Below, piece by piece: positions 32,022-42,559 of a stretch of 64,000 bases of DNA. Positions within the stretch are counted from its first letter, which is position 1. Every line of letters begins with the position of its first letter. This stretch comes from Paralithodes platypus (lineage: Eukaryota > Arthropoda > Malacostraca > Decapoda > Lithodidae). The position numbers were made by a program, and so were the translations under genes. Location of the stretch: contig CM064571.1 in the NCBI GenBank assembly GCA_032716605.1, positions 12,980,408 to 13,044,407 on the forward strand. Reading direction: 5' to 3'. The notes under the pieces were generated by a model. That model ran no database searches. It had not been told where the DNA came from and worked only from the letters and a program-made list of their open reading frames with translations.

Positions 32022-32041
32022 AGAGAGAGAGAGAGAGAGAA
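32022..32041. repeat. (GA)n microsatellite
   Basis: Short GA run in the left part of the hAT element. A (GT)n stretch follows at 32249-32330. Confidence 0.85.
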
Positions 32042-32432
32042 TTCATCAGTAATCAGAGAATAGTTCAAAGTATTAGATATAAATTGCATCACAATGCCGT
32101 ATCAGACGTATCAGTTAATAACATTGCTAATGGGAATAGGCCTATATAGTGACTGGCAATTCTTTACTTTTCGTAATTATTCAACACAAAGAGAAAAGGA
32201 GAAAAGAGCAAGCACCCATGTTACAGGAATTATGAGAGTGAGTAAGTGAGTGTGTGTGTGTGTGTGTATGTTCGTGTGTGTGTGTGAGTGAGTGTCTGTG
32301 TGTGTCTGTCTGTCTGTCTGGCTGTCTGTACAGGAAATGTATGTGTGGGTTACGTAAGTCCAGCGCTCGGCGGCCCATACTCAGCCATTCTTGTCCATTC
32401 ACTATTTTATTAACACCACATCAGAAAAGTGG

Positions 32433-34931
32433 ACGTAGTCCACAATTTGGAAAATTGTGGACGTATGTGTGGGGAGGAGGCTGTGGATAGCCAACACCTT
32501 CTTCCGACACAGAATGATCCACAGGTACACGTGGAAACGGATGTTGACGATGAAGGATAAGACAGTGGTGGAACGAAAGTCATTGATTGATTATGTATGT
32601 GTGGATGAACGAATGAAGAAATCTGTGATGGATGCTAGGGTGTATAGGGGTATTGGAGGGGGTCTGTCTGATCATTATGTAGTGGTAGCTAAGGTTAGGA
32701 TACAAAAGAAGTGGGTGAGGAGAGCGGGAGGGAGGCGAGAGGAGGGTGGAATGGTGAGGAGAGTGGAGAGGTTGCAGGAGGAGGAAGTCAGGGAGGAGTA
32801 CAGGAGAGCAGTGGAAAGACGATTAGGTGGGTTCGACCTGGAAGTTATGGAGGAAGTGGAGGAGATGAGCAAGGTGTTTAAGGATGAGATCTGTGCAGCA
32901 TGTGAGGAGGTGTGTGGAGTGAGGAGAAGAGGGAGGGGAGTGAAAGGTACAGCATGGTGGACAGAAGAGGTAAGAATAGCTGTGGAAGAAAAGAAGAAAG
33001 CATATAGAGAGTGGTTGGGTAGTAGAGGGAATGAAGATTCCGAGAGACAGAAACGAGCGAGGTACGTGGAGAGTAAGAGGGTGGTGAAGAGAGTAGTGAA
33101 GGAAAGTAAGAAAAGCGTAGATGAGGAATTTGGAAGGAATCTGAGTGTAAAATGGAGGGAGAGTAAGAAACTGTTCTGGAAAGAAGTCAAGAAAGTTAGG
33201 GAAGGTAGCAAGGGAAACAGTAAGGGTGTGAAAGATAAGAATGGGAGAATGCTAGCCGAGAAGCAAGAGAGAGTCGAAAGATGGAGGGAGTACTTCAGTG
33301 AGTTGCTAAATGTAAGGAATGAAGAGCCAGCAAAAATAGCTGGATATGGTATGGGAGGGAGAAGAAGAGAAGTAGTGGAGGAGGTGGGGATCAGGAGGTC
33401 AGAAGTGTGGGAAGCCATGAAAAGAGTGAAGTTGGGGAAAGCACCAGGAACAGATGGAGTGTGTGGGGAAATGTTGAGGTATGGTGGTGAGATAGTGATA
33501 GAATGGATATGGAAAATGTGCAAACTAGCATGGGAGAAGGGGAGTGCACCCAATGACTGGAAGACTGGCATAATAGTCCCCCTATATAAGGGCAAAGGGG
33601 AAAGAGGAGTGTGTGGTAACCACCGAGGAATATGTCTTCTAAACGTAGTAGGGAAGGTATACAGTAGGTTAGTGATTGAGAGAGTGAGTGAGAACGGAGA
33701 AATGGATAGGCGACGAGCAGGGAGGTTTTAGGAAGGGAAGAGGATGTGTAGATCAGATTTTTACACTGAATTGTGTTGTGGAGAAGTATCTGGAGAAGAA
33801 ACAAAAGGTGTATGTTGCCTTTATGGACTTGGAGAAGGCCTATGACAGAGTGGATAGAGAAGGTTTGTGGAAAGTACTTAGAATATACGGAGTAGAGGGC
33901 AAGTTGCTGAAAGCAGTGAAGAGCATGTATGAGGGTGCAAAGGCGGCAGTACGTGTGGAGAGTGAGCAGAGCGAGTTCTTTGACCTGAATGTTGGTTTGA
34001 AACAGGGGTGTGTGATGTCCCCGTGGTTGTTTACTGTATATATGGATGGAGTCATGAAAGAAATACTATCAAGAGCAGTGGATGTTGGTGTATCGCTGAA
34101 AAGGGAGGGAATTGAGTGGAAGCTACCTATACTGCTGTTTGCGGATGATACAGTTCTGATGAGTGATAATGAATGGGAGTTGCAGGGTCTGGTAAATGAG
34201 TTTGGAACAGTGTGCGAAAAACGGAATTTGAAGGTAAATACGGGGAAGAGCAAGGTTATGGTCTTCGAAAGGGGTGAAGTCACAGAGTGTGAGGTGAAGC
34301 TGAACGGTCAGGCTATGGAGATCGTCAACTCTTTTAAGTATCTGGGCAGTGTGTTGAGTAAAGATGGGACTATGGATGAAGAGGTGCGGGAGAGGGTACA
34401 ACAGGGGAAGAGGGTTGTAGGAACGCTAAAAGCAGTAACAAGAAATAGGGTGGTCAGTATGGAAGTGAAGAAGTTCTTGCATGACAGTGTGGTAATCCCG
34501 ACACTGACTTACGGAAGCGAAGCATGGACGTTGGTTGAGAGACTCAGACCAAGAGTGAGAGCAGTGGAAATTAATTACTTAAGGAGTGCATGCGGAGTTA
34601 CATGGAGGGATAGACAGACTAATGAGGAAGTAAGAAGGAGGTGTGGTGTGGAGGTAGATGTGCTGGAAAGTGTGAAAAGGAACAACTTGAGATGGTTCGG
34701 CCATATGGAACGTATGGAAAGCGAGAGAATGACTAAGAGGGTGTACGAGAGCGAGGTGGAGAGGTAGACCGAATATGAGGTGGAAGGATGGAGTGAGGAA
34801 CTACATGAACGAAGGCGGCGCTGGTTGGGGGGGAGGGGCGTCGACTGACTGGGGACAGAGGTGCATGGGGGCGGTTCGTTCGTGGCCACCCCTTCGGGGA
34901 TCACGGCGTCAGGCAATAGATAGATAGATAG
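32433..34931 (+). mobile_element. RTE-like LINE, 5'-truncated (copy 2, best copy)
   Basis: 2.5 kb with a 13-bp target duplication, ATCAGAAAAGTGG (32420-32432 and 34932-34944). It starts within the endonuclease domain and ends in GTCAGGCAATA(GATA)n. Other copies of this family lie at 26813-27400, 52515-52905 and 54173-55065. Confidence 0.9.
32457..34767 (+). pseudogene. LINE endonuclease/reverse transcriptase ORF (two frame breaks)
   Basis: The first frame (32457-33731) holds the C-terminal end of an APE-type endonuclease (SDHYVVVAKVRI near 32670), a basic linker, and the start of the reverse transcriptase (GKAPGTDGVCGEMLRYGG, PLYKGKG, GICLLNVVGKVY). A +1 frameshift at about 33690-33730 moves to the frame ending at 34767. 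That frame carries GGFRKGRGCVDQIF, AFMDLEKAYDRV, LKQGCVMSPWLF, the catalytic FADD (FADDTVLM near 34138), a thumb, and a C-terminal LRWFGHMERM motif. A 14-bp deletion near 34755 then cuts the frame short. Motif wording and the microsatellite 3' tail favour the RTE clade. Not functional. Confidence 0.85.
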
Positions 34932-35552
34932 ATCAGAAAAGTGGGTTATGGTGCCTCATAAATGTTATTTTATGAGAAAGACTCTGTTTCGGTGAATGCA
35001 TAATATGTATGGACCTAAACTCGTATTCTTACAAATTTAAACTATGTATTTTCCACATTTGGTTATTTTTTCAACAATATGTCGTATTCCAGGCAGTGAA
35101 TTATCTAGATTCCAGGCTATAATAAAAATGGAAAAATTTATTATAAAACGTAAGCACACAAAAGAAAATGAACCACCTGAAATACAACCTTGCACAAGTG
35201 ACAAATTACAAGTACAGCATGGACAAATTAAAAGAACAGCTGGCTCATTTCCGGTCATCACAACATTAAATTAAAGTATTTATTTTTAAAATGTATATTA
35301 GTAGTCAAGAATTTCAATATCATTTATTATTACAAAAGAATTTCAATACAATAATTGTTACTAGTCTTGTTCTATAAATCTGTGACTATGAAAACCCACA
35401 AAAAATATGTAATTTAGTTCCTATATATATTTTTCTGCTTATCCTTGTGGCTCACTTTCCTTATGGCTTATGCGGCTCTCACGCTCTCACGCTGAATATG
35501 TCCTGAACTTTTGGCTCTCTTGAAAAAATTAGTGAATAACACTGACATAGGG

Positions 35553-35931
35553 TGTACATTACTACATGAGCAAGTTAATCTGTTTCCCAAGCAAACTAAT
35601 CGCACACATAACGCACTATCGTCACGTTCAAGGAATTAGTCAATTTGGGAAGTCCAGGATGTTCTGGTAAATTTTACTAACTCTGCATGAATAAAGAAAC
35701 TATAATTAATGTCAAAATGTTCTATCAAAATCAAATTTGCAACCTGGCAAGACATTAACAATAGTACAAAATACAAATAGCACTCGCTAACGATAGTGCT
35801 ATCGGGTAGGTACCTGTAAGCATAGCATGCCTCAAGTGACCCCTATCAATTACTACCCTACAAATAACCTACATTTATCATACAGATAAACTAAGGAAAT
35901 CGCAAAAGCAAGCAATTGATACTATCGACAA
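35553..35931. other. Unassigned flank of the hAT element
   Basis: AT-rich with no recognisable gene. It ends at the resumption of the Gypsy remnant. Confidence 0.5.
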
Positions 35932-36185
35932 TGAATCTCGCCCGTTGTTCCAGTAAACAAAAAAATTATTAAAATAGAAAAAAGAAAAGAAAACGACCGT
36001 ACACTACAATTTTTTGTGGATTACCGAAAAAACAATGCAACACAGATGCTACACCCCTACTGTACTCTGAATTGACGGCACCCTAGATTCGTTACACGGA
36101 GCCAAAATTTTCTCTACCCTCGACTTGCAATCTAGATATTGGCAGGTTCCAGTTCACGCCCCCATCAACAGAACACTTTTTCCAA
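35932..36185 (+). pseudogene. Gypsy-like pol remnant, part 2 (reverse transcriptase)
   Basis: Resumes after a copy of the 25-bp repeat seen at 31766-31791. Plus-strand frames give FFVDYRKNNA, then, in shifted frames, GAKIFSTLDLQS-like and YWQVPVH sequence, the first reverse transcriptase blocks of Ty3/Gypsy elements. Stops and frameshifts throughout. Cut by the insertion at 36186. Confidence 0.65.
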
Positions 36186-36725
36186 TAGCAGTTGTTGTTG
36201 TTGTTGTTGTTCCCCAAGCTGCCTGGCCGAACAGCCCCAAGACCCCGAGCAATTCCAAGGCCATAACCGAGTGCCCCCACAGAACCCTCCCCGCCGACCA
36301 CAATAAAGCCTGGGTGACCGAAGCCACTCCCAGGCGGGGGGCTGAGGAGGGTGCGGAAACGGCCGGGAAACCAAAGCCCCACCCAGGGCCCTGTGCCCCT
36401 TAGCAATTATGAAGAGAAAGTTGAGGGGCAAGGGAAAAATGTGACGCTTTGGTTTCCAATCTTGGTAGATTGGGAGGTCAATCCACGGAAGAGACGCCGT
36501 CACTGGAGATCTAGAAAATATATAAGTTAAAGGAAAAGTCAGAGTAAGCTATGGGTATGGCAGAGATTGCTCAGCTCTCACTCTGATAGACCAGCCCATC
36601 ACCACATGACTAGAACCCAATCCTCTCAGCATCAGCTAGGAAAGGCCCTAGAAAGCCGCCTTTGGCGGGGGGATAGCTCCCATATTTCAACCCCTTTCAG
36701 GGTTGGGCACCCGCCCAACGACATT
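36186..36725 (-). mobile_element. ~540-bp short retroelement, copy 1
   Basis: Reverse-complement copy of the family also seen at 38018-38411 and 51163-51698. On the minus strand its last ~60 bp, GGGGCTGTTCGGCCAGGCAG then CTTGGGGAACAAC(AAC)n, match the 3' end of the LINE at 40522-45835, while the rest of its body does not. It is therefore a candidate SINE or LINE derivative mobilised by that LINE. It interrupts the Gypsy remnant. Confidence 0.65.
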
Positions 36726-37140
36726 ACCAGTTTAATTAATTGCCTTTTGGATTGTGTAACGGGCCCGCCACGTTTTCCAGATGGATGGACTTCGTGCAAG
36801 AAGGTTTAACATGGGAAACTTGTCAGCATGTTTAGATGACATCGTCGTGTTCGCCAAACTCCACACGAACACGGATGGCCTCTCCCACCTTCCCCTACCA
36901 CATCCTGCCCACGCCAACCTCTTCGTCACAATGCAGCTGCCCGATCAACACATGGCTCCTGTGGATAAAGAAGTCCCCAAAAATTCACCTTTAATCCAAG
37001 CTGGGAGGACAAGAAATGCCCCTCAAGGCTACCGGCAGACACTTTTTAGGCCCTGACGAGAATTGGAGACCACTTATTCAATCCAGCTGGCCACATCGTA
37101 GTGTCCCGGGGGCCACAGACAAGTTAATGCAACAACTACA
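36726..37140 (+). pseudogene. Gypsy-like pol remnant, part 3
   Basis: Frames give CLDDIVVFAK (a variant of the catalytic YLDD block) and then LSHLPL-type sequence, with the intervening connection region missing. Heavily decayed. It is collinear with parts 1 and 2, so all three are one old insertion. Confidence 0.6.
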
Positions 37141-37234
37141 CACTGGAAACAGTATCCAACTAGGAATCAGAAAGTTGCTGCAAGTATTCAATACCACCTA
37201 CAGGACACCCCACCTATTAGGACCTGGAACGAGC

Positions 37235-37600
37235 GTATCCATAGTAAAATCACCCACCGATCCATCCAGTCACTCAAAGACAATACTAAATGAAGTTCAT
37301 CCCTCAGAAACCCTCCTTTCCCGTGAGGACAGAGTCCACCTGGCTAGGCTGCGATGTGGGCACCATCCAGTCCTTCTGAGTTATTAGAAGAGGCTAGATG
37401 ACTCCGTCCAGGATACCTGCCCAGACTGCAACACAATGCATACTATAAAACACATTATGGAAGACTGCATATACGCCAACAACACAATATACATTCCTTG
37501 AGAGCCTTGTGGGAAAACCAAGTTTCGGCTATGGTCTTCCTTAGGAGATTGGAGCTGTTCGGTCAGGCAACCTAGGGAACGACTACTACGACTACTACCT
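37235..37600 (+). mobile_element. 3' fragment of the 2A/PHD LINE family
   Basis: Matches about 45470-45835: SREDRVHLARLRCGHHP, an Ile/Glu/Asp-rich C-terminal Cys-His motif, then CTGTTCGGTCAGGCAACCTA. The tail is (GACTACTAC)n-like. It contains in-frame stops. Confidence 0.75.
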
Positions 37601-37829
37601 CTGTATATCTTTGATTCTGATGTTCCCTTGACTTACAAAAGCCATCAAAAATTAATTATTATTTAATTATTCTCGGCCTCATCGATATCATACGCCCTAC
37701 ACATATAAAATAGCTCAGGTTCTAACCATTCTCTATTTGCCCAATTGCACATTAAATACCTGTTGCTCAAAGACTAACTACTATCTGAATTGTATATATT
37801 TAGAGAGCTTGCTTTAATAACCCATTTAA

Positions 37830-38710
37830 CCCTCCAGCCCCGGCTATGTATTATATATATATTCCTCGAAACCCGGGTGTTTTGGCCGAAAAACGTCTAG
37901 GCTAGGCTACCGTATATTTGTTAATCTTACTGCTTCCCGCATTCCCGCGCATCCCCAAGCGTAGCTGTGTTATTTACCTGTAGAATGGCGTTAAGTAGAG
38001 CTCTCTAAGTCAACTGGGCTGGTCTATCAGAGTGAGAACTGAGCGATCTCTGCCATACCCATAGCTTACTCTGACTGTTCCTTTAACTTATATATTTTCT
38101 AGATCTCAAGTGACGGCGTCTTTTCCGTGGATTGACCTCCCAATCTACCAAGATTGGAAGCCAAAGCGTCACATTTTTCCCTTGCCCCTCAACTTTCTCT
38201 TCATAATTGCTGAGGGGCACAGGGCCGGGCTTTGGTTTCCCGGGCGTTTCCGCACCCTCCTCAGCTCCCCGCCATGGAGTGGCTTCGGTCACCCAGGCTT
38301 TATTGTGGTCGGCAGGAAGGGTTCTGTGGGGGTGCTCGGTTATGGCCTTGGAATTGCTCGGGGCCTTGGGGCTGTTCGGCCAGGCAGCTTGGGGAACAAC
38401 AACAACAACAACAACTGGTTGAGTTATGATGATGATTTCATTGGAGATAACTTTATGGCCAAAACAGCCACTTTACACTACTTTTCGATACTTAACAACA
38501 ACATACAGGCACACACGAACAAGCGACGCTCTCCTTCTTGTGGCCGGAGATGCGGGGCGTCGGTCCAGCCGGCTGTTGTTTACATGCGTCGGACCGACGC
38601 CTCGCACACGAAGCTCACAGACTTTCAACCACTGGGCGTTCAAGAGCCCTTCCGGGTACCTGTTATATGCTTTTTTATGGGCGTTCAAGAGCCCTTCCGT
38701 GGTGAGAGGG
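37830..38710. mobile_element. Possible piggyBac-like MITE containing a short retroelement
   Basis: TTAA at 37826-37829 and 38711-38714. The ends are CCCTCCAGCCCCGG and, inverted, CCCTCTCACCACGG (imperfect). Subterminal GC-rich inverted repeats (GGCGTCGGTCC/GGACCGACGCC at 38556-38566 and 38591-38601) resemble the style of the element at 55788-56225. The interruption at 38018-38411 is the short retroelement. Confidence 0.4.
38018..38411 (+). mobile_element. ~540-bp short retroelement family, copy 2 (5'-truncated)
   Basis: Plus-strand copy of the 36186-36725 family, ending GGGGAACAACAACAACAACA. A short direct repeat, CAACTGG, at 38011-38017 and 38412-38418 may be the target duplication. Confidence 0.65.
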
Positions 38711-40521
38711 TTAACCCTGTTTTAAATATCAATTGCACTTCTTTTAGAAGCTAAATTTATATACATTATACATCTAGGCCTATATTGTAACTACAATTTA
38801 CCTATGTTAAATAAACCTTGTACACCAAAGCTCATGCTCATGTTCTAATGTAAGTCTCCCAGTTCGGTTAAGGATTCTTGCTCATGTAGATAAATAATAC
38901 GACCTTGGGGACTTCTGGTGCCTATGTGTATCTTACAATAAAAATAATGAATTGTAAAATACTATCCTGCAAAAGTAAATAAAATACAGATAATAAAATA
39001 GTACAAAGAAATATGATTGCAGAAGGAAATATGGGATTGCAAAATAATCTAAAAGAGGCAATAAATAACACAGCTCTGTGAAAAATACTAAAGTGGTGGA
39101 CAAGCAACTACTGTAAAGATAGCGCCAGCGAATTTGACAATAATCTTGACCCCTTAACTTCTTATGACTCAAAATGAATGAAAGCAATCGGGCTGATGTT
39201 TCTATCATTTAGGAAGAGTCCACCAGGAAATAGGTGTGGATATTTACAGCCAGTTTGCTCTAGGTCCTTTTGAGTTACAGAGAGGTTAAAGATAAATATT
39301 ATTGTCAAGTTCGTTGGCGTTGCCTATAGTACACACAGGCTCAGTCAAGGGTGTCAAATGAAAACCAAGTCCATTATTTGTAGTCTTGTTTACTGTATAT
39401 GCATAGGTAAAATCATGGTATATAGTTAAAATTATGTCTTTGGAAGTGAACAAATGGCCTAAGCAATGCTATTTCAGGTTAATTTTCTTGTTTGCCTTCT
39501 CATATTCATTCAAATCTTCACACAAAATTGTTCCGTTTTGACACCCTGGCTCAGTCTGGCCCGAGCCACCATAATCAGAGCACACCTGTTACAATCTAAT
39601 GCCTCTGCACCCTCACCATGCCTCCTTGAACATCATCAAGCACCAACAGGGATCAAAATTTCAAACCAATAACCAGTAAATTTATCTTTTTGCCACAAGA
39701 AGTGATCAAAGCTTAATACAAGTTATTGGTGTCTTCTTGCAGCTAAAAGAATGAACTTGATCATGAGATTTTCCTGTAACCCATTCATTTAGAGAGAAAA
39801 ACAAGTTAGATAGCTGTTAGCAGCCTTGCCCTTCTGGAGTCTGACCAGGTCCCCCCGGAGCAGCATCACATGACAGGCGGAACACAGGCCACCCACACCT
39901 ATTATCTAGCTTATTCCCTTTTCATTCCTATGCTGAATAAATTGAAAAAATCATCTAAAATTACTCAATAAGATTAAAATAATGATACAGTAGTAAAGAA
40001 ATGGTGGATATGTTGAAAGGAGTAAAGATCAAGAGGGCTGTGTAAGTGAGTCAGCCCAGTGGTCCTCCTGACTCTCCTCTTTACGTTGGTAGCATCCCCT
40101 CTTGAGCCTAACCAGGTCCCCCCCAGAGCAGGGACTCATGGCAGGAGGGACATGAACCCTCTACCGGCAGCAGCACTCCGGGTCCCTCATTTCGCAACAT
40201 GTGGCCCGCCAGACAGATTATGTGGCTTACTAGTTCACACGATGAAGAGAGACACCTAAGAAAAGTTAACACATTTAATTAATACACCGTAACATAATTA
40301 AACTAACCAGTATACCAAAGTGTACATTAGGACTCTAGGAGTCAAATAATATATATAGCCTACAGGTACAGTACTAATATTATTATGAAAACCTGTTAAG
40401 CCCCACTGGAGAGCCATTGACCATACACCCAAAGGAGCCCAGTAGGAAGCACATCATAACCAGTAAAAAGTGTGCAAGGAAAGTTTAATACAAATAAGAA
40501 AAACAAAACAAAAACAGATTT
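38711..40521. other. Mostly unassigned stretch
   Basis: AT-rich. 39205-39310 matches the centre of the inverted-repeat element at 29247-29473. Two loosely similar segments (39815-39900 and 40080-40170, sharing ACCAGGTCCCCCC) suggest another dispersed repeat. No exon was recognised. Confidence 0.45.
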
Positions 40522-40928
40522 ATGATCGAGATACATTTGAGAAGCAAAAAAATTAAGCTACTGTACGGTAATACCTACTGACATTGAGAGCAACCCAGGA
40601 CCCACGTACACATACATATGTCCAACTTGCTCAAAACCCATCACTTCGAGTCGCCATACTAAGGGTTCAGTTCTCTGCAATTCATGCGGGAACTGGACCC
40701 ACTTCACCTGCACAACACTTGCCTCCAAGAAACACTACACAAACACCTGGACCTGTTCCTCATGCCCCTCCCTCTCCCAGTCAAATCCCTCACCTAAAAC
40801 CCGTCCACCTCTCCTCCCCAACCCACCTAACCTTCCCATATCATCCACTCCCCCCCCTAAAACCCGTCCACCTCTCCTCCCTAACCCACCTAACCTTCCC
40901 ATACCATCCACATCCTCAACTCAACACT
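40522..40928 (+). pseudogene. LINE N-terminus: 2A-like peptide, PHD-like finger, proline-rich linker
   Basis: An ATG at 40522 opens MIEIHLRSKKIKLLYGNTY and runs into a stop at 40579. In the next frame, DIESNPGP (40580-40603) matches the D-[V/I]-E-x-N-P-G-P core at which ribosome skipping occurs in 2A peptides. One frameshift separates the two. Immediately after comes YICPTC...LCNSCGNWTHFTC...WTCSSC, with the C4-H-C3 spacing of a PHD finger (40616-40770). A proline-rich linker follows, with a tandemly repeated KTRPPLLPNPPNLPI peptide. 2A motifs at the N-terminus of APE-type LINEs are known in other animals. Activity here is inferred, not shown. Confidence 0.6.
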
Positions 40929-40982
40929 GGATCCATCCAGCCACTCCATCAATGGGACCAGATGGAGTGGCTGGATGGATCC
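40929..40982. repeat. Perfect 22-bp inverted repeat at the 5' junction of the CR1-like LINE
   Basis: 40929-40950 is the exact reverse complement of 40961-40982 (GGATCCATCCAGCC... arm), with a 10-nt spacer. The right arm is LINE coding sequence (GPDGVAGWI), so the left arm is an inverted copy of it made at the 5' end. Confidence 0.9.
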
Positions 40983-42559
40983 TCAAAGAATGTGCGGAAG
41001 AGTTAGTGGAACCAATCTATAAAATCATCAAATCTTCACTGAATGAGGGAGACCTGCCAGTGGAATGGAAGAGAGCTAACATAGTACCAATTTACAAAGG
41101 AGGAGACAGAGAAAATCCGCTTAACTACAGACCGGTGTCCCTCACCAGCATTGTTTGTAAAATTTGTGAGAAAATTATAAGGAAAAAGTGGACACACTTC
41201 ATTGAGGGACAGGGGGTGCTTAGCGAGAAACAGTTTGGATTCAGGGAAGGGAGATCTTGTGTACCGTATCTAATTTATTAAGCTTTTATAGCAGAGTTGT
41301 AGATGTTACACAGGAGAGAGAGGGATGGGTTGACTGTGTTTACCTGGACCTGAAAAAGGCCTTTGACAGGGTGCCTCACAAAAGTTTATTGTGGAAATTG
41401 CAGGTTGTTGGAGGTGTACATGGTAGGATGTTAAAATGGATGGAAAACTTTTTAATAGGAAGAGAAATGAGGACCACGATACGAGACGAATATTCACAGT
41501 GGAGGAGTGTGACGAGCGGAGTACCACAGGGATCAGTGTTGGGTCCGATAATGTTCCTACTTTATGTAAACGACATGCCAGAAAACTTGAATAGTCATAT
41601 GAATATGTTTGCGGATGACGCTAAGATCATGAAGAATGTCACCTGTATAGAAAGTTGTCAGGATCTTCAAAAGGACCTAGATGAGTTGCACAGATGGAGC
41701 CAAACCTGGAAAATGAGTTTCAATGCAGAAAAGTGTCATGTTTTGGAAGTGGGAACAAGTGAGATAAGGCCAAGCTGGGAGTACAAATTAGGAATTGAAA
41801 TAATCGGCAAAACACGGCATGAGAAGGACCTTGGAGTGATAATACAAGATGATCTATCCCCGGAGAAGCATATTAACATGATCATTGGAGGAGCATATGG
41901 AATAATAACCAATATGAGAGTGGCATTTAACTATTTGGATGAAGAAATGTTAAGAAAATTGATAATGACTATGATAAGACCAAGATTAGAATATGCAGCA
42001 GTGATATGGTCACCACATTTGAAAAAACATATAAACAAATTAGAGAAAGTCCAAAGGATAGCAACGAAGATGATCCCAAGATTGAAGGAGTTGACATATG
42101 AGGAAAGACTTAAGACACTACAACTGCCTACCTTGAAAGAGAGAAGGGAACGAGGCGACTTAATAACGATGTTCAAGGGAGTAAAAAGTTTGGAACGAGT
42201 AGATAGGGAAGATCTATTCGTGAGGGATAATGGAAGGACAAGAGGGCACGAGTTTAAGCTGAGGAAGGGCAGATGTCGTAAGGACACAAAGAAATTCAGC
42301 TTCCCATATAGGAGTATAGAGACTTGGAACAACTTGGAGGAGGAGGTGGTGAGAGCGAGGAACATTAACATGTTCAAATCTAGGTTGGATAAAAGTAAAT
42401 ATGGAAATAGGGCAAGATAAGTTATGATATGTTAGTCCAAAATACTGGGAACTGGGAATATCCATTACGATACTTGTCTAAGTAAAATGGATTGATTATA
42501 AAGTAACTAAGACAGGACAACACGAGCGCTGCTCAATTCCTGTAAACTACAAATAGGTA
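40951..42559 (+). mobile_element. CR1-like LINE, 5'-truncated
   Basis: Starts in the reverse transcriptase and ends GTAAACTACAAATAGGTAAATAC. It is inserted in the proline-rich linker of the 2A/PHD LINE. No clear target duplication. Confidence 0.85.
40952..42420 (+). pseudogene. CR1-like reverse transcriptase ORF (one frameshift)
   Basis: Motifs in order: GPDGVAGWILKECAEE, NIVPIYKGGDRENPLNYRPVSL, QFGFREGRSC, then a one-base frameshift at about 41260-41280. The second frame carries VYLDLKKAFDRVPH, SGVPQGSVLGPIMFLLYVNDMP, the catalytic FADD (FADDAKI near 41607), a thumb, and a C-terminal region with LQLPTLKERRERGDLITMFK and SIETWNNLEEEVV. These are standard for the CR1 group. Apart from the frameshift and missing N-terminus it is well preserved, so the insertion is fairly young. 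Confidence 0.9.

Larger units (their letters stand above)
31954..35544 (+). mobile_element. Non-autonomous hAT element, carrying an RTE-like LINE
   Basis: Flanked by the 8-bp duplication ACATAGGG (31946-31953 and 35545-35552), the size typical of hAT. Ends: CAGTGGTCTTCATT and, inverted, CAGTGTTATTCACT. Without the nested LINE it is about 1.1 kb. The frame at 35128-35274 (MEKFIIKRKHTKENE...) resembles the N-terminal region of hAT transposases of the ZBED/ZMYM-associated type, but no catalytic domain is present. Subterminal GGCTCGCGAGCC and GCGGCTC repeats are visible. Confidence 0.7.

Noticed and set aside
33391..33804. Leu/Ser-rich minus-strand frames opposite the RTE-like LINE
   Set aside because: Shadow frames of the purine-rich LINE coding strand.
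36165..36503. Pro/Gly-rich frames on the minus strand
   Set aside because: Lie in the short retroelement. Asn runs come from its (AAC)n tail.
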